Source: Actinomycetospora chiangmaiensis DSM 45062 | Lineage (GTDB): Bacteria > Actinomycetota > Actinomycetes > Mycobacteriales > Pseudonocardiaceae | Length of the DNA stretch: 64,000 nucleotides | NCBI RefSeq assembly: GCF_000379625.1 | Contig: NZ_KB903227.1 | Coordinates: 185-64,184 of the forward strand | Direction: 5' to 3' | Shown here: positions 17,302 to 26,760 of the stretch, in pieces | How positions within the stretch are numbered: position 1 is the first letter of the stretch | How the letters are laid out: every line of letters starts with the position of its first letter | The notes under the pieces: model-generated | Database searches by the model: none | What the model saw: only the letters and a program-made list of their open reading frames with translations | Told to the model about the DNA's origin: nothing | Translations under genes and position numbers: made by a program

Positions 17302-17736
17302 TCAGCGGGGCAGCTTCACCACCGACACGAAGAAGTCGTCGATCTGCCGGATGATGTCGATGAAGCGCTCGAAGTCGACGGGCTTCGCGACGTAGGCGTT
17401 GGCGTGCAGGTCGTAGCTGCGCAGGATGTCCTCCTCGGCCTGCGAGGTGGTCAGGACGACCACCGGGATGGCGCGCAGGCTCTCGTCGGACTTGATCTCC
17501 TCCAGGACCTGCCGGCCGTCCTTCCGCGGCAGGTTGAGGTCGAGCAGGATCAGACCCGGTCGGGGCGCGTCGGCGTGGGACCCCTCGCGGCGCAGGAACT
17601 CCAGGGCTGCCACCCCGTCGGGGACGACGTGCAGGGTGTTGCGGAGCTTGTGGTGCTCGAACGCCTCGCGGGTCATGAGGACGTCGCCCTCGTCGTCCTC
17701 GACCAGCAGCACGTCGATCTCGTCAGGCGGCGTCAT
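17302..17736 (-). CDS. Single-domain response regulator (Rcp1/CheY-like)
   Basis: A 144-residue receiver domain with no output domain. Acidic residues EDDEGD at 14-19, phosphoacceptor D66 in LILLDLNLP, the switch TTSQ near 97-100 and K in VAKPVDF near 117 are all present. The long loop around GSHADAPRP is typical of Rcp1-type regulators that pair with phytochrome-like kinases. It overlaps the histidine kinase gene by 14 bases and is presumably its phosphorylation target. Confidence 0.92.
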   Translation of the reverse strand: MTPPDEIDVLLVEDDEGDVLMTREAFEHHKLRNTLHVVPDGVAALEFLRREGSHADAPRPGLILLDLNLPRKDGRQVLEEIKSDESLRAIPVVVLTTSQAEEDILRSYDLHANAYVAKPVDFERFIDIIRQIDDFFVSVVKLPR

Positions 17737-18970
17737 GGGTGTCCTCCAGCGGGTCGTCGGGTTCGTCGGGGTCGTCGGGGTCGTCGAGCACCGGCAGGGC
17801 GACGACGAAGGTGCTGCCGGGGCCCGGGGTGGGCTCCAGCCAGATGGCGCCGCCGTGGTGCTCGACGATCTTGCGGCACATCGCGAGGCCGATGCCGGTC
17901 CCCGGGTAGGCGGACTTGCCGTGCAGGCGCTGGAAGATCGTGAAGATCTGCTCGCCGTACTCCGGCTCGATGCCGATGCCGTTGTCGGTGAACCGCAGGA
18001 GCCAACGGTCGCCGTCCCGCCCGGCGGCCACGTGGACCCGCGGCGGTTCCTCGCCGTGGAACTTGAGCGCGTTGCCGAGCAGGTTCTGGAAGACGGTGGC
18101 CAGCAGGGCCGGTTCGGCCTGCACCCGGGGCAGCCCGTCGTCGTGGGTGATCTCGCCCCCGGTCTCCTCGAGGGCGCCGGCGAGGTTGCGGGCGGCGCGG
18201 TCGAGCAGCTCGCCGCTGTCGATCACCTCCACCGGGCCGTCCGCGCGGCCCACCCGGGAGAAGGCGAGCAGGTCGTTGATGAGCACCTGCATGCGCTTCG
18301 CGCCGTCGACGGCGAACTCGATGTACTGGTCGGCGCGCTCGTCGAGCTGCCCGCCGTAGCGGCGCGCCAGGAGCTGGCAGAAGCTCGTGACCTTGCGCAG
18401 GGGCTCCTGCAGGTCGTGGGACGCGACGTACGCGAACTGCTCGAGGTCGGAGTTCGACCGCTCCAGCTCCCGGCCGCGGGCGTCGAGTTCGGCCCGGGCC
18501 TGCTCGATCGCCGCCATCTCGGTGAGGAGCGAGCGCCGCATCGCGTCGACGTCGCGGCTCAACGACGTGATCTCGCGGGGCCCGCGGACCCCGATCGGGC
18601 GCTGCAGGTCCCCGGAGGCGACGTCGCGCACCTCGGCGGCGAGCTGCTCGGTCGGGCGGACGACGGCCCGCCGCAGCCAGAGCAGCAGCCCGACCAGCCC
18701 GACGAAGAGGACCACCAGGGCCATCAGCCCGACGACGTCGACGGTGCGCGCCGCCGCGCTCGCCCGCTCCAGCGCGGCCGCTCCGACCACGTCCCGCAGG
18801 GCCGCCCGTTCCCGCGCCAGCGCGACGAGCGCCAGCCCGTTCACCACGCCGATCACGACGAGGAGGGCGGCGCCGACCGCCCCGGCGGTGACCAGCAGGC
18901 GGTGCAGCGACCGGCGGGCCAGCGGATCGCGCTCCGACACCGCGGCGCCGACCGACACCCCGGCGCTCAC
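17723..18970 (-). CDS. Membrane histidine kinase with HAMP domain
   Basis: A 415-residue sensor kinase. Two membrane helices (about 22-45 and 68-92) flank a very short outside loop, so it may sense through the membrane or take input from partners. A HAMP segment follows, then the H-box [14 protein letters not shown] with H185, the N-box [15 protein letters not shown], and [13 protein letters not shown] and [16 protein letters not shown]. The H-box and ATP motifs are of the phytochrome-like (HisKA, DLQEPLR) type. The C terminus ends in a run of Asp/Pro. The GTG start overlaps the upstream phosphatase stop as GTGA. Confidence 0.92.
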   Translation of the reverse strand: MSAGVSVGAAVSERDPLARRSLHRLLVTAGAVGAALLVVIGVVNGLALVALARERAALRDVVGAAALERASAAARTVDVVGLMALVVLFVGLVGLLLWLRRAVVRPTEQLAAEVRDVASGDLQRPIGVRGPREITSLSRDVDAMRRSLLTEMAAIEQARAELDARGRELERSNSDLEQFAYVASHDLQEPLRKVTSFCQLLARRYGGQLDERADQYIEFAVDGAKRMQVLINDLLAFSRVGRADGPVEVIDSGELLDRAARNLAGALEETGGEITHDDGLPRVQAEPALLATVFQNLLGNALKFHGEEPPRVHVAAGRDGDRWLLRFTDNGIGIEPEYGEQIFTIFQRLHGKSAYPGTGIGLAMCRKIVEHHGGAIWLEPTPGPGSTFVVALPVLDDPDDPDEPDDPLEDTHDAA

Positions 18971-20178
18971 CGGCCCGACACCACCAGCACGGCGGCGACG
19001 TCGTCGATCCGCTCGATGGTGAGTGCCCGGACCTGCGTCATGACCCGCTCCAGCATCCGCTCCGCCTCGAACCCCTCGTCCGTCTCCTCGCGCAGGCACC
19101 GCTCGACGACCGCGAGCAGGCCGTCGGTCCCGAGCACGTCCTCCCCCTCGGCCACCGACGACGGCACCGGGCGGCCCTCCACCAGCCCGTCGGTGTAGAG
19201 CAGCAGCCCCCACCGGTGCGGGAGCTCGATCTCCAGGTCCTCCCACCGGTCGTCGGCGACGATCCCGATCGGGCGCCCGAGCCGGCTCACGGGCAGCGGC
19301 CGCACCCCTCCGTCGAGCTGCATCAGGACGGGTGGCGGGTGCCCGGCGAGGCGCAGGCGCGCCCGCCGCCGGTCGGGGTCGACGGTGAGCACGGCCAACG
19401 TCGCGAAGATGCCGGTGCGCGCCCGCTCGTGCACGAGCAGGCGCCCGAGGGTCGGCAGCATCTGCGTGCCCGAGGTCTCGGCGAGGACGACCGTCCGCCA
19501 CGCGATCCGGAGGTTCACCCCGAGGGCCGCCTCGTCGGGGCCGTGCCCGCAGACGTCGCCGATCACCACGTGCAGGGTCCCGTCCGCCCCCTCCACGGCG
19601 TCGTAGAAGTCGCCTCCGAGCAACCGCCGTCCACCGCCGGGCTCGTAGCGCACGGCGATGGCGACGTCGGGGTCGGAGACCAACGGGTTCGGGAGCAGCC
19701 CGCGCTCGAGGCGGACGTTCTCCTCGGCGCGGGACTGGGCGTCCCACAGCTGCTGGCGGACCCGCTCGCCGCGGACCCGCTCGACGGCGTAGCGCAGCGA
19801 CCGCTCCAGCGACGCGCCGTCCACGTGGTGCTTGAGCAGGTAGTCCTGGGCCCCGGCGGCGACGGCGCGGGTGCCGAGCTCGGAATCGTGCCGGCCGGTC
19901 AGGACGACGACGGCCGGTCCGCCGTGGTCGCGCAGGACCCGCTTCAGGGCGTCGAGTCCCTCGCCGTCGGGCAGCGCGAGATCCAGCAGGACGCACTCGA
20001 CGCGGTCGAGGTACCGGTCGGCCTCGGCGAGCGACCGCGCCCGGTGCAGGGAGACCTGGAAACCGCCTGCGACCTCGGCGTCGGCGAGGTGCTCGGCGAC
20101 CAGGAGCGCGTCCGCGTCGTCGTCCTCGACCAGCAGCACGGAGAGCGGCGCCGCAGCGCCGTCGAGGGTGGTCGCCAC
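18967..20178 (-). CDS. Receiver-PP2C (SpoIIE/RsbU-type) phosphatase
   Basis: A 403-residue protein with an N-terminal receiver domain (VEDDDAD, phosphoacceptor D66 in LLDLALPDG, VVVLTGRHD, conserved K in YLLKHH) and a C-terminal PP2C-type serine phosphatase (GGGRRLLGGDFYDA, VIGDVCGHGPDEAAL, LLLYTDGLVEGR). Such proteins control anti-anti-sigma phosphorylation, but no STAS or anti-sigma gene is adjacent. I chose the GTG at 20178 because GGAGGAGGGG stands directly in front of it; the open frame continues 90 bases further. First gene of the phosphorelay operon with the kinase and response regulator. Confidence 0.9.
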   Translation of the reverse strand: MATTLDGAAAPLSVLLVEDDDADALLVAEHLADAEVAGGFQVSLHRARSLAEADRYLDRVECVLLDLALPDGEGLDALKRVLRDHGGPAVVVLTGRHDSELGTRAVAAGAQDYLLKHHVDGASLERSLRYAVERVRGERVRQQLWDAQSRAEENVRLERGLLPNPLVSDPDVAIAVRYEPGGGRRLLGGDFYDAVEGADGTLHVVIGDVCGHGPDEAALGVNLRIAWRTVVLAETSGTQMLPTLGRLLVHERARTGIFATLAVLTVDPDRRRARLRLAGHPPPVLMQLDGGVRPLPVSRLGRPIGIVADDRWEDLEIELPHRWGLLLYTDGLVEGRPVPSSVAEGEDVLGTDGLLAVVERCLREETDEGFEAERMLERVMTQVRALTIERIDDVAAVLVVSGR

Positions 20179-20318
20179 TGCCCCTCCTCCGCGCGGCGCG
20201 ATGTCGCGCCTCCGGGGTCGAGCGCTTGTCGTCGGGCAGCCTAGATGTCCGCGTCGATCGGGGGACACGGGTGGGTATCTGAGCGGTCGAGGGGGGTCGG
20301 GGCGCGGGAGGAGGAGTT

Positions 20319-21014
20319 ATGACCACCCACGAGCGGGCGGGCGACACCGACCGGGTCGTCGGCGCGGCCACCGTGGCGGCCGGGGTCGTCTACTCCGCGT
20401 TCCTCGTGGCCCCGCTCCTCGACACGGACCTCGACCCCGGCCGGTCCTACGTCAGCGAGCTCGCCGCGCTGGACCAGCCGCACGGGGCGGCGTTCCGCGT
20501 GGTGGACGCCGTCGTCGGGATCGTCGTCGTGGTGTCCGGCATCCACGTGGTCCGCGGCAGCCGCCTCGTCGCGGTCCGCTGGGCCGGTGGCGCGCTCGGC
20601 CTGTTCGGCGTGGCGACCTTCCTCGACGTCGCCGCCCCGATGGCGTGCGCCCCCTCCGCGGACGCCGCGTGCGCCGCCGCGGAGGCGTCCCGGTCGGCGC
20701 TGGCCTTCGGGGTCCACGAGGTGACCAGCGTCGTGGCAGATGCGGCCGCGCTCGTCGCGGTGGCGCTGCTCGTGACCGCCCGGTCCGCCGACCGGGGCGC
20801 CGACCAACGCGCGTCCCCGTGCGAGGGGGCGCTGCTCGTCGGGCTGGTGCTGGTCGCCGCGCCGGGGCTCGTCGTCGTCCTGCAGGAGACCGTCGGGCTG
20901 GGCCTGCACGACGTCGTCGGGTGGGTGCAGCGGGTCCAGGTGCTCGCCCTGTCCGCGGTGCTGGTCACGATCGGGCTGGTGGTCCTCGGCGGGTCGCACT
21001 GGAGCCGGCGGTGA
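20319..21014 (+). CDS. DUF998 family membrane protein
   Basis: A 231-residue membrane protein with about six hydrophobic helices. The block YVSELAALDQPHGAAFRVVD after the first helix is the DUF998 hallmark. The function of the family is unknown. The ATG follows GGAGGAGGAG, a strong ribosome site. The alpha/beta hydrolase gene overlaps its end by four bases (GTGA), so the two are translationally coupled. Confidence 0.85.
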   Translation: MTTHERAGDTDRVVGAATVAAGVVYSAFLVAPLLDTDLDPGRSYVSELAALDQPHGAAFRVVDAVVGIVVVVSGIHVVRGSRLVAVRWAGGALGLFGVATFLDVAAPMACAPSADAACAAAEASRSALAFGVHEVTSVVADAAALVAVALLVTARSADRGADQRASPCEGALLVGLVLVAAPGLVVVLQETVGLGLHDVVGWVQRVQVLALSAVLVTIGLVVLGGSHWSRR

Positions 21015-21808
21015 GGGCGCGCACCGTCGTCGTCGTGCCGGGGCTCGGGTCGGCGCCGGGTGAGTGGGACGCGGTGGTCGACGCCCTGTCCGCCGAGGTC
21101 ACGGTCCTCGTCGTCGACCCCGCGGACGCTCCCCCGCTGCGCACCCGGGCGGACTGGACGCCCGACGCGGTCGCGGACCGGCTCGCCCGGCGCCTCGAGG
21201 GCGCGGCCCGGCCGCTCCTGCTCGTCGGCCACTCCTCGGGCGGGCTCCACGTGCAGGCCATGCTGTACCGCGGCCGCGACCACGACCCCGACACCGGCGT
21301 CGCGGGCGCCGTCCTGGTCGACGCGTCCCACGAGCGCTCGGTCCGCCTCGCCCCCGCCGGGCTCGTCCGGGTCGGGCGGCTCCTCGCGGACCTGGTCCTC
21401 GCCACCGGCATCGCCGCCGTGCTCGGGCCGGTGGTCCGCCGGCTGGGCGTCCGGGCCACCTCCACCCGTCGTCGGGACCGGCTGTCCGCGGCCGTGGTGC
21501 GCGAGGTCTACGGGTCGCGGGGCTGGGCCCGGACCACGGTCGACGCCTGGTTCGGGCACGCGGCGCTGCAGGCCGCGGTGCGCGCGTGGCAGCGCGAGCG
21601 CGGCGCCCCCGGCGTCCCCGTCCGCGTGCTGGTCGGCGCGGCCGGCTCCGGTCGTGGCCGGGCACGGTGGGTCGCCGGCCAGGGGGACCTGGCGGCCGCG
21701 CTCGGCGCTCCCCCGCCCCGCCTGCTCGACGACGCCGGGCACCTGGTCGCCCTCGACCGCCCGGACGCGGTCGTCGAGGAGATCCGGGCGCTCCTCGAGG
21801 CGCCCTGA
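21011..21808 (+). CDS. Alpha/beta hydrolase
   Basis: A 265-residue serine hydrolase-fold protein. Nucleophile elbow LLVGHSSGG near residues 73-81, oxyanion region VVVVPGLGSAPGEWD at the start, and a C-terminal His in DDAGHLVALDRPD complete the likely triad. No signal peptide. Substrate unknown. Starts at a GTG overlapping the DUF998 stop. Confidence 0.85.
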   Translation: MRARTVVVVPGLGSAPGEWDAVVDALSAEVTVLVVDPADAPPLRTRADWTPDAVADRLARRLEGAARPLLLVGHSSGGLHVQAMLYRGRDHDPDTGVAGAVLVDASHERSVRLAPAGLVRVGRLLADLVLATGIAAVLGPVVRRLGVRATSTRRRDRLSAAVVREVYGSRGWARTTVDAWFGHAALQAAVRAWQRERGAPGVPVRVLVGAAGSGRGRARWVAGQGDLAAALGAPPPRLLDDAGHLVALDRPDAVVEEIRALLEAP

Positions 21809-21819
21809 CGCCGCGTCGG

Positions 21820-21852
21820 CCGGGCCCCCGGAGTGCGTTGTCGGGGGCCCGG
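21820..21852. terminator. Bidirectional hairpin terminator
   Basis: An 11-bp perfect stem, CCGGGCCCCCG with CGGGGGCCCGG, and an 11-base loop, between the convergent alpha/beta hydrolase and SDR genes. Confidence 0.75.
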
Positions 21853-21864
21853 TCGGGCGTGCGC

Positions 21865-22620
21865 TCAGACGAGCGACGCGGTGAGGCCGCCGTCGAGGAC
21901 GTAGTGGCTGCCGGTCACCCAGGAGGCGCGGTCGGAGGCGAGGAAAGACGCCACCTCGGCGATGTCCTGCGGCGTCCCCAGCCGGCCCTGCTTCATCGCG
22001 ACGAGGTCGGCGAAGGGCATCTGCGTGGCCGCCTCGAAGTCGGGGACGAGCCGCTCCACCATCGCCGTGTCGGCGAAGCCCGGGCAGACCGCGTTGACGC
22101 GGACGCCGGTCGGGCGCATCTCCACGGCAGTGACGCGGGTGAGCTGGATGACGGCCGCCTTCGTGGCGCAGTAGGAGCCGAGCAGCGGGCTGCCGCCGAC
22201 CCCGGCCACCGAGGCGATGTTGACGATGTTGCCCTTGGACTCGATGAGGTGCGGGATCGCCGCCTTCATCGCCACGAACGGGCCGCGCACGTTGACGGCC
22301 CAGATCTTGTCGAAGCTCTCGGTCGACTGCTGCAGCAGTGGCGAGGAGATCTCGATGCCGGCGTTGTTCACCAGGACGTCGAGCCCGCCGAGGATCTCCA
22401 CCGCCTTCCCGATGGCCGCCTGGACCTGGGCCTCGTCGGTGACGTCGCAGTCGGCGACGCCGGCCGCGCCGACCTCGTCGGCGGCGCTCTTGCTGGCGGC
22501 CGGGTCGAGGTCGCTGACCACCACCCGGGCGCCGTTCTGGGTGAACAGGGCGGCGATCGCCTTGCCGATGCCCGCGCCGGAGCCGGTGACGAAGACGCGC
22601 TTGCCTGCCAGTTCGGTCAT
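21865..22620 (-). CDS. Short-chain dehydrogenase/reductase (SDR)
   Basis: A 251-residue classical SDR. Cofactor motif TGSGAGIGK at 12-20, NNAG at 85-88, catalytic S137 and Y150-x3-K154. The acid at position 37 (SDLDP) favours NAD over NADP. Length and motifs are complete. It lies 68 bases downstream of the acyl-CoA ligase gene on the same strand, so the pair may handle an activated acyl substrate and its hydroxy or keto derivative. Likely under the divergent TetR regulator. Confidence 0.9.
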   Translation of the reverse strand: MTELAGKRVFVTGSGAGIGKAIAALFTQNGARVVVSDLDPAASKSAADEVGAAGVADCDVTDEAQVQAAIGKAVEILGGLDVLVNNAGIEISSPLLQQSTESFDKIWAVNVRGPFVAMKAAIPHLIESKGNIVNIASVAGVGGSPLLGSYCATKAAVIQLTRVTAVEMRPTGVRVNAVCPGFADTAMVERLVPDFEAATQMPFADLVAMKQGRLGTPQDIAEVASFLASDRASWVTGSHYVLDGGLTASLV

Positions 22621-22688
22621 CCTTCGTTCCTCACGTCGGTGTGGGAGGTCCCGCCCGCGCGGGACCCCGGATCAGGGGCTCGGTGCCG

Positions 22689-24215
22689 TCAGGGCTGCCG
22701 AGCGAGCGTGGTGCGGATGTCGGCCTTGAGGACCTTGCCGACGGTCGAGCGCGGGAGGTCGGGCCAGAACTCGACCTGCTTGGGGGTCTTCACGCTGCCG
22801 ACCCGGGCCTTGACGAAGCCCAGCAGCTCGGCGGGATCGAGGGTGGTGTCGGGCTGGGGCTGGATCACCGCGACGACGCGTTCGCCCCACTTCTCGTCGG
22901 GCAGGCCGACCACCGCGCAGTCCCGGACCCCGTCGTGGGCCATCAACGCCCGCTCCACCTCGGCGGAGTACACGTTGAACCCGCCCGTGATGACCATGTC
23001 CTTCGCGCGGTCGACGATGAAGAGGAAACCCTCGTCGTCGAGGAACCCGATGTCGCCGGTGTGGTGCCAGCCGTGGGCCGAGACCTCGGCGGTGGCCGCC
23101 GGGTCGCGGTAGTAGCCGGCCATGACGAGGGCACTGCGCACGACGATCTCGCCCCGCTCGCCGCGGGGCACCGGCTGCCCGTCGGGCCCGAGGATCGCGA
23201 CGGTGACCAGCGGCGAGGGCCTCCCGGCCGAGGAGAGCCGCTCGGTGTGGATCGAACCGTCGGGACGCCGGTGGTCGGCCGGTGCCATCGTCGAGATCAT
23301 CATCGGCGCCTCCGACTGCCCGAAGAGCTGGGCCATCGGTCCGATGCGCTCGAGTGCCTCCGCCAGCCGCGTCGGCGACATCGGGGCCGCGCCGTACCAG
23401 AAGCACTGCAGCGAGGAGAGGTCCGTGCCCGGTAGATCCGCGTGGCCGAGCACCATGTAGATCAGGGTGGGCGGCAGGAACGTGTGCGTGACCCGGTGCG
23501 CCGCGATGAGCGTCAGGAACCGCCCGACGTCGGGCTTCGCCATGATCACGACCTCGCCGCCGCGCGCGAGGACCGGGAAGCACAGCACGCCCGCCGCGTG
23601 GGTGAGCGGCGCGAGGGCGAGGTAGACCGGGCGCCCCTCGAAGGGGTAGCTCATCAGCGTGATCGCCGACATCACCTCGAGGTTCCGGTCGGTCAGCATC
23701 ACGCCCTTGGGCCGCCCGGTGGTGCCGCCGGTGCCCACGAGGGCGACGACGGGGGCGGCCTCGTCGAGCGGGTCGTCGCGGGCGGCGTCGAGCCACGCGT
23801 CGAACGCCTGCGCGCGGCCGTCGGCGGGGCCGAACCGCACCACCGTCCGCAGCGTGGGCAGGTCCGGCGCGATCGTCGCCACCAGGTCGTCGAACGCCGG
23901 CTGGTGGATCAGCACGGAGCAGTCGAAGAGGTCGAGCAGGTCCGCGGTCTCCGCGGCGGCGTTGCGCGGGTTGATCGGGCACCACACCGCGCCCACGCGG
24001 GCGATGCCGAACACGCAGGTGAACGCGGTCGGGTCGTTGGCCGAGAGGATGCCGACCTTGTCGCCGGGAGCCACCCCCGAGCGGCGCAGCGCCCGGGCCA
24101 CCGCCTGCGAGAGCTCGACGACCTCGCCGTAGGTGCGGGTGTCCCCGTCGAGGGTGAGGCACGGCGCGTCGGGGTCGAGCGAGGCGCCCTTGTCCAGGTA
24201 GAAGCTCAGGCTCAT
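22689..24215 (-). CDS. Fatty-acyl-CoA ligase (FadD-like, AMP-binding)
   Basis: A 508-residue ANL-family ligase that activates a carboxylic acid as acyl-AMP and then acyl-CoA. P-loop VGTGGTTGRPKGVMLTDRN at about 163-181, A5-type GQSEAPMM, A7 YRDPAATAEVSAHGWHHTGDIG, A8 KDMVITGGFNVYSAEVE, and the C-terminal lysine in STVGKVLKADIR. This fits medium- or long-chain or aromatic acyl-CoA synthetases of actinobacteria; the chain specificity cannot be read. First gene of the operon with the SDR; divergent from the TetR gene. Confidence 0.9.
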   Translation of the reverse strand: MSLSFYLDKGASLDPDAPCLTLDGDTRTYGEVVELSQAVARALRRSGVAPGDKVGILSANDPTAFTCVFGIARVGAVWCPINPRNAAAETADLLDLFDCSVLIHQPAFDDLVATIAPDLPTLRTVVRFGPADGRAQAFDAWLDAARDDPLDEAAPVVALVGTGGTTGRPKGVMLTDRNLEVMSAITLMSYPFEGRPVYLALAPLTHAAGVLCFPVLARGGEVVIMAKPDVGRFLTLIAAHRVTHTFLPPTLIYMVLGHADLPGTDLSSLQCFWYGAAPMSPTRLAEALERIGPMAQLFGQSEAPMMISTMAPADHRRPDGSIHTERLSSAGRPSPLVTVAILGPDGQPVPRGERGEIVVRSALVMAGYYRDPAATAEVSAHGWHHTGDIGFLDDEGFLFIVDRAKDMVITGGFNVYSAEVERALMAHDGVRDCAVVGLPDEKWGERVVAVIQPQPDTTLDPAELLGFVKARVGSVKTPKQVEFWPDLPRSTVGKVLKADIRTTLARQP

Positions 24216-24277
24216 CCCCGCGCCGTACCTCCGTTCGGCGGCGCCACTGTGCGCCGGATCACGACCATGGCGCGACC

Positions 24278-24310
24278 CTGGACGACTGTCAAGGAATTCC
24301 TGGACGACTG
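24278..24310. promoter_or_regulatory. Candidate TetR operator between the ligase and regulator genes
   Basis: The 132-base divergent gap contains CTGGACGACTG twice as a direct repeat (24278-24288 and 24300-24310), exactly 22 bases apart. Between and across them lies the palindrome AGGAATTCCT (24292-24301). Two helical turns between repeats fits binding of a dimeric repressor on one DNA face. Confidence 0.45.
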
Positions 24311-24346
24311 GTCAGAAGCGCGAGTGACGCCCGTAGGGTGGCCGCC

Positions 24347-24964
24347 GTGACCAGCTCTCCCGCGCACGCCCGGCGGTCCCCGGCGGACAAGTTCGAGGAC
24401 CGTCGCCGTGAGCTGGCGGACGCCGCGCTGGTCACCCTCGCCGACCTCGGCTACGCCCGGACGAGCCTGCGCACGATCGCGGAGAACACGTCGTTCTCGC
24501 ACGGCGTCCTGCACTACTACTTCCGCGACAAGGTCGAGCTGATCACCTACTGCGTGCAGCGCTACAAGGCCGCCTGCGTGCAGCGCTACGACGGCGTCGT
24601 CTCGGCCGCCGACACCGCCGAGGGCCTCGCGACGGCCTGCGGCGAGGGCCTCGCCGCAACGCTGCGCGAGGACGCGCTGCTGCACCGGCTCTGGTACGAC
24701 CTGCGCTCGCAGGCGTTGTTCGAGCCCGCCTTCCGCGCCGAGGTCGCCGAGATCGACGACGCACTGCAGGCCATGATCTGGCGTGTGGTGAGCGGCTACG
24801 CCGAGCTGACCGGCCGCGCGCCGACGGTCTCGCCGTCGTTCGCGTACGCCCTGTTCGACGGGGTGTTCGGGCAGGCGCTCGCGCGGCATCTCGACGGATC
24901 CGACGCGGCGGTCGACGACCTGCGGGCGAACGCGCGGGACCTGTTGCCGCGCCTGTTCACCTAG
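24347..24964 (+). CDS. TetR family transcriptional regulator
   Basis: A 205-residue regulator. The N-terminal helix-turn-helix is clear: FEDRRRELADAALVTLADLG, YARTSLRTIAENT and FSHGVLHYYFRDKVELITY. The C-terminal ligand domain is helical and unspecific. It diverges from the acyl-CoA ligase/SDR operon, with operator-like repeats in the gap, so it probably represses that operon until an acyl-CoA or acid binds. The GTG at 24347 is used because AGGG is suitably placed before it; a GTG at 24338 is possible. Confidence 0.9.
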   Translation: MTSSPAHARRSPADKFEDRRRELADAALVTLADLGYARTSLRTIAENTSFSHGVLHYYFRDKVELITYCVQRYKAACVQRYDGVVSAADTAEGLATACGEGLAATLREDALLHRLWYDLRSQALFEPAFRAEVAEIDDALQAMIWRVVSGYAELTGRAPTVSPSFAYALFDGVFGQALARHLDGSDAAVDDLRANARDLLPRLFT

Positions 24965-25018
24965 GCTCGACGGGCGGACCCTGGCGGACGCGGGCGCCGG
25001 TGGGTAGGACATGTCCCC

Positions 25019-26350
25019 GTGTCCACGCCGACGTCGCTCGACCAGGTCCGCCGCCGCCTCGCCGGGTCCTCCCCCGAGGCCGTCCTCGCCGAGGCGCTCG
25101 CTGCGGCGCGGGGGAGCCACGACCTCGGGGTGTTCCTGGCCGTCGCCGAGGACGTCACGCCCGGCGCCGACGGGCCGCTCGCGGGCGTCCCCGTGGCGGT
25201 CAAGGACAACCTCGACACCCACGACTTCCCGACGACGGGTGGTACCCCCGCGCTGCGGGCATCGCGTCCCGGTCGCGACCACCACGCCGTCGAGCGGCTG
25301 CGGGCCGCCGGCGCCACTGTGATCGGCAAGACGAACCTGCACGAGCTCGCCCTTGGAATCACGTCCAACAACGCGGCGTTCGGCCCGGTCCGCAACCCCC
25401 ACGACCCGAGCCGTTCGCCCGGCGGGTCGTCCGGCGGCTCCGCCGTCGCGGTGGCCACCGGGATCGTCCCGATCGCCCTCGGCACCGACACGGGCGGTTC
25501 CCTGCGCGTCCCGGCCGCGCACTGCGGGATCGTGGGCTTCCGGCCGACGGTCGGCCGGTGGGGTGACGACCGCGCGGTCCCGATCTCGCACACCCGCGAC
25601 ACCGCCGGCGTCCTCGCGAGCACCGTCGCCGACGTCGCCCTCGTCGACGGACTCGTCACCGGGACGGCGGTGGCAACGCTGCCCGGACGCGCGCCCCGCC
25701 TCGGTGTGCCCCGGGCCGGGTTCTTCGACGACCTGCACCCGGAGGTCGCGTCGGTGGTCGGTCGTGCCCTCGACAAGCTCGCGGACGCGGGCGTCGAACT
25801 CGTGGAGACGACGGTCCCGGACGCCCACGAGCTCGACGCCGCGTGCGGCTTCCCGATCGTCTTCCACGAGATCGTCCGGGACCTGCCCGCCTACCTCGCG
25901 ACGTTGCCCGGACCCGAGCGGGAACTCACGTTCGCCGACGTCCTCGCGCGGATCGCCTCGCCCGACGTCCGTGGCGCGTGCGAGTTCGCCGCCTCCGGCA
26001 GCGTCACCGACGAGGTCTACCGGGAGGCGCTCGCGACCCGCGACCGGCTGCGCGCCGCCTATGCGACCGCGCTGCGCGACGTCGACGCGCTCGTGTACCC
26101 GACCGTCCCGCTGCCCGCTCCCCCGCTCGGGGACGACGAGACGACCGAGCTCGACGGCCGCGCGGTGCCGACCTTCGTCACGACCATCCGCAACACCGCC
26201 CCCGGGTCCACGGCCGGGATGCCGGCGATCAGCCTCCCGGCCGGGACGACGGGCGCCGGGCTGCCGGTCGGGCTGTCCCTCGAGGCCGGCCCCGACGGCG
26301 ACGCGCTGCTGCTCGCCCTCGCCGCCGAGGTCGAGCGCCGGCTCGCGTGA
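25019..26350 (+). CDS. Amidase signature family amidase
   Basis: A 443-residue amide hydrolase. The Ser-cisSer-Lys triad is visible: K62 in VAVKDN, the serine pair at 137-138 in SPGGSSGG, and S161 in GTDTGGSLRVPA. The overall pattern is closest to indoleacetamide-hydrolase-like amidases, but substrate cannot be assigned. It starts at a GTG just behind GGACATGTCC. Downstream of, and same strand as, the TetR gene, with 54 bases between. Confidence 0.9.
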   Translation: MSTPTSLDQVRRRLAGSSPEAVLAEALAAARGSHDLGVFLAVAEDVTPGADGPLAGVPVAVKDNLDTHDFPTTGGTPALRASRPGRDHHAVERLRAAGATVIGKTNLHELALGITSNNAAFGPVRNPHDPSRSPGGSSGGSAVAVATGIVPIALGTDTGGSLRVPAAHCGIVGFRPTVGRWGDDRAVPISHTRDTAGVLASTVADVALVDGLVTGTAVATLPGRAPRLGVPRAGFFDDLHPEVASVVGRALDKLADAGVELVETTVPDAHELDAACGFPIVFHEIVRDLPAYLATLPGPERELTFADVLARIASPDVRGACEFAASGSVTDEVYREALATRDRLRAAYATALRDVDALVYPTVPLPAPPLGDDETTELDGRAVPTFVTTIRNTAPGSTAGMPAISLPAGTTGAGLPVGLSLEAGPDGDALLLALAAEVERRLA

Positions 26351-26360
26351 GGGGCCCGGG

Positions 26361-26678
26361 TCAGACGTCCTCGGGATAGGACACGGGTGAGTACGTCGTC
26401 TCGAAGCTGTGGCTGTCGATCTCGATGAGGTTGCCGAACGGGTCGGCGCAGTAGACCAGCGAGAACGGCTTGCGGCCGGGGAAGAACTCGCGGTGCCCGG
26501 TGAGCAGCCGGCCCCCGTGGGCGACGATCCGGTCCGCCAGCCCGGCGACGTCGGGGTCCTGCACGCAGAGGTGGGACACGCCCGGCGTGCGGGTCACCGG
26601 TAGCCCGTCCCGCCCCTCGGTCGGCCCGAACTGCTGCAGCTCGAGGCCGATCCCGTCGGCCAGGACGAGCCGCACCAC
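26361..26678 (-). pseudogene. VOC/glyoxalase-like protein, N-terminal half missing
   Basis: The frame encodes the second half of a VOC-fold protein: VVRLVLADGIGLELQQFGPT, GVSHLCVQDPDVAGLADRI, CADPFGNLIEIDSHSFE. The first beta-alpha-beta module, with the first metal ligand, is absent. The frame stays open further upstream to an ATG at 26867, but that part reads as low-complexity Arg-rich sequence and is antisense to the neighbouring CMD gene. I infer a 5'-truncated gene; a GTG at 26678 could still give a 105-residue product. Confidence 0.55.
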
Positions 26679-26760
26679 CGCCGGCGTCTCCCACCCGCCC
26701 CGCGTTCGGGGTTCCCCGTACCCGGGTGATCGACGTCGACCGGCGGGGTATCGGTCCCTG

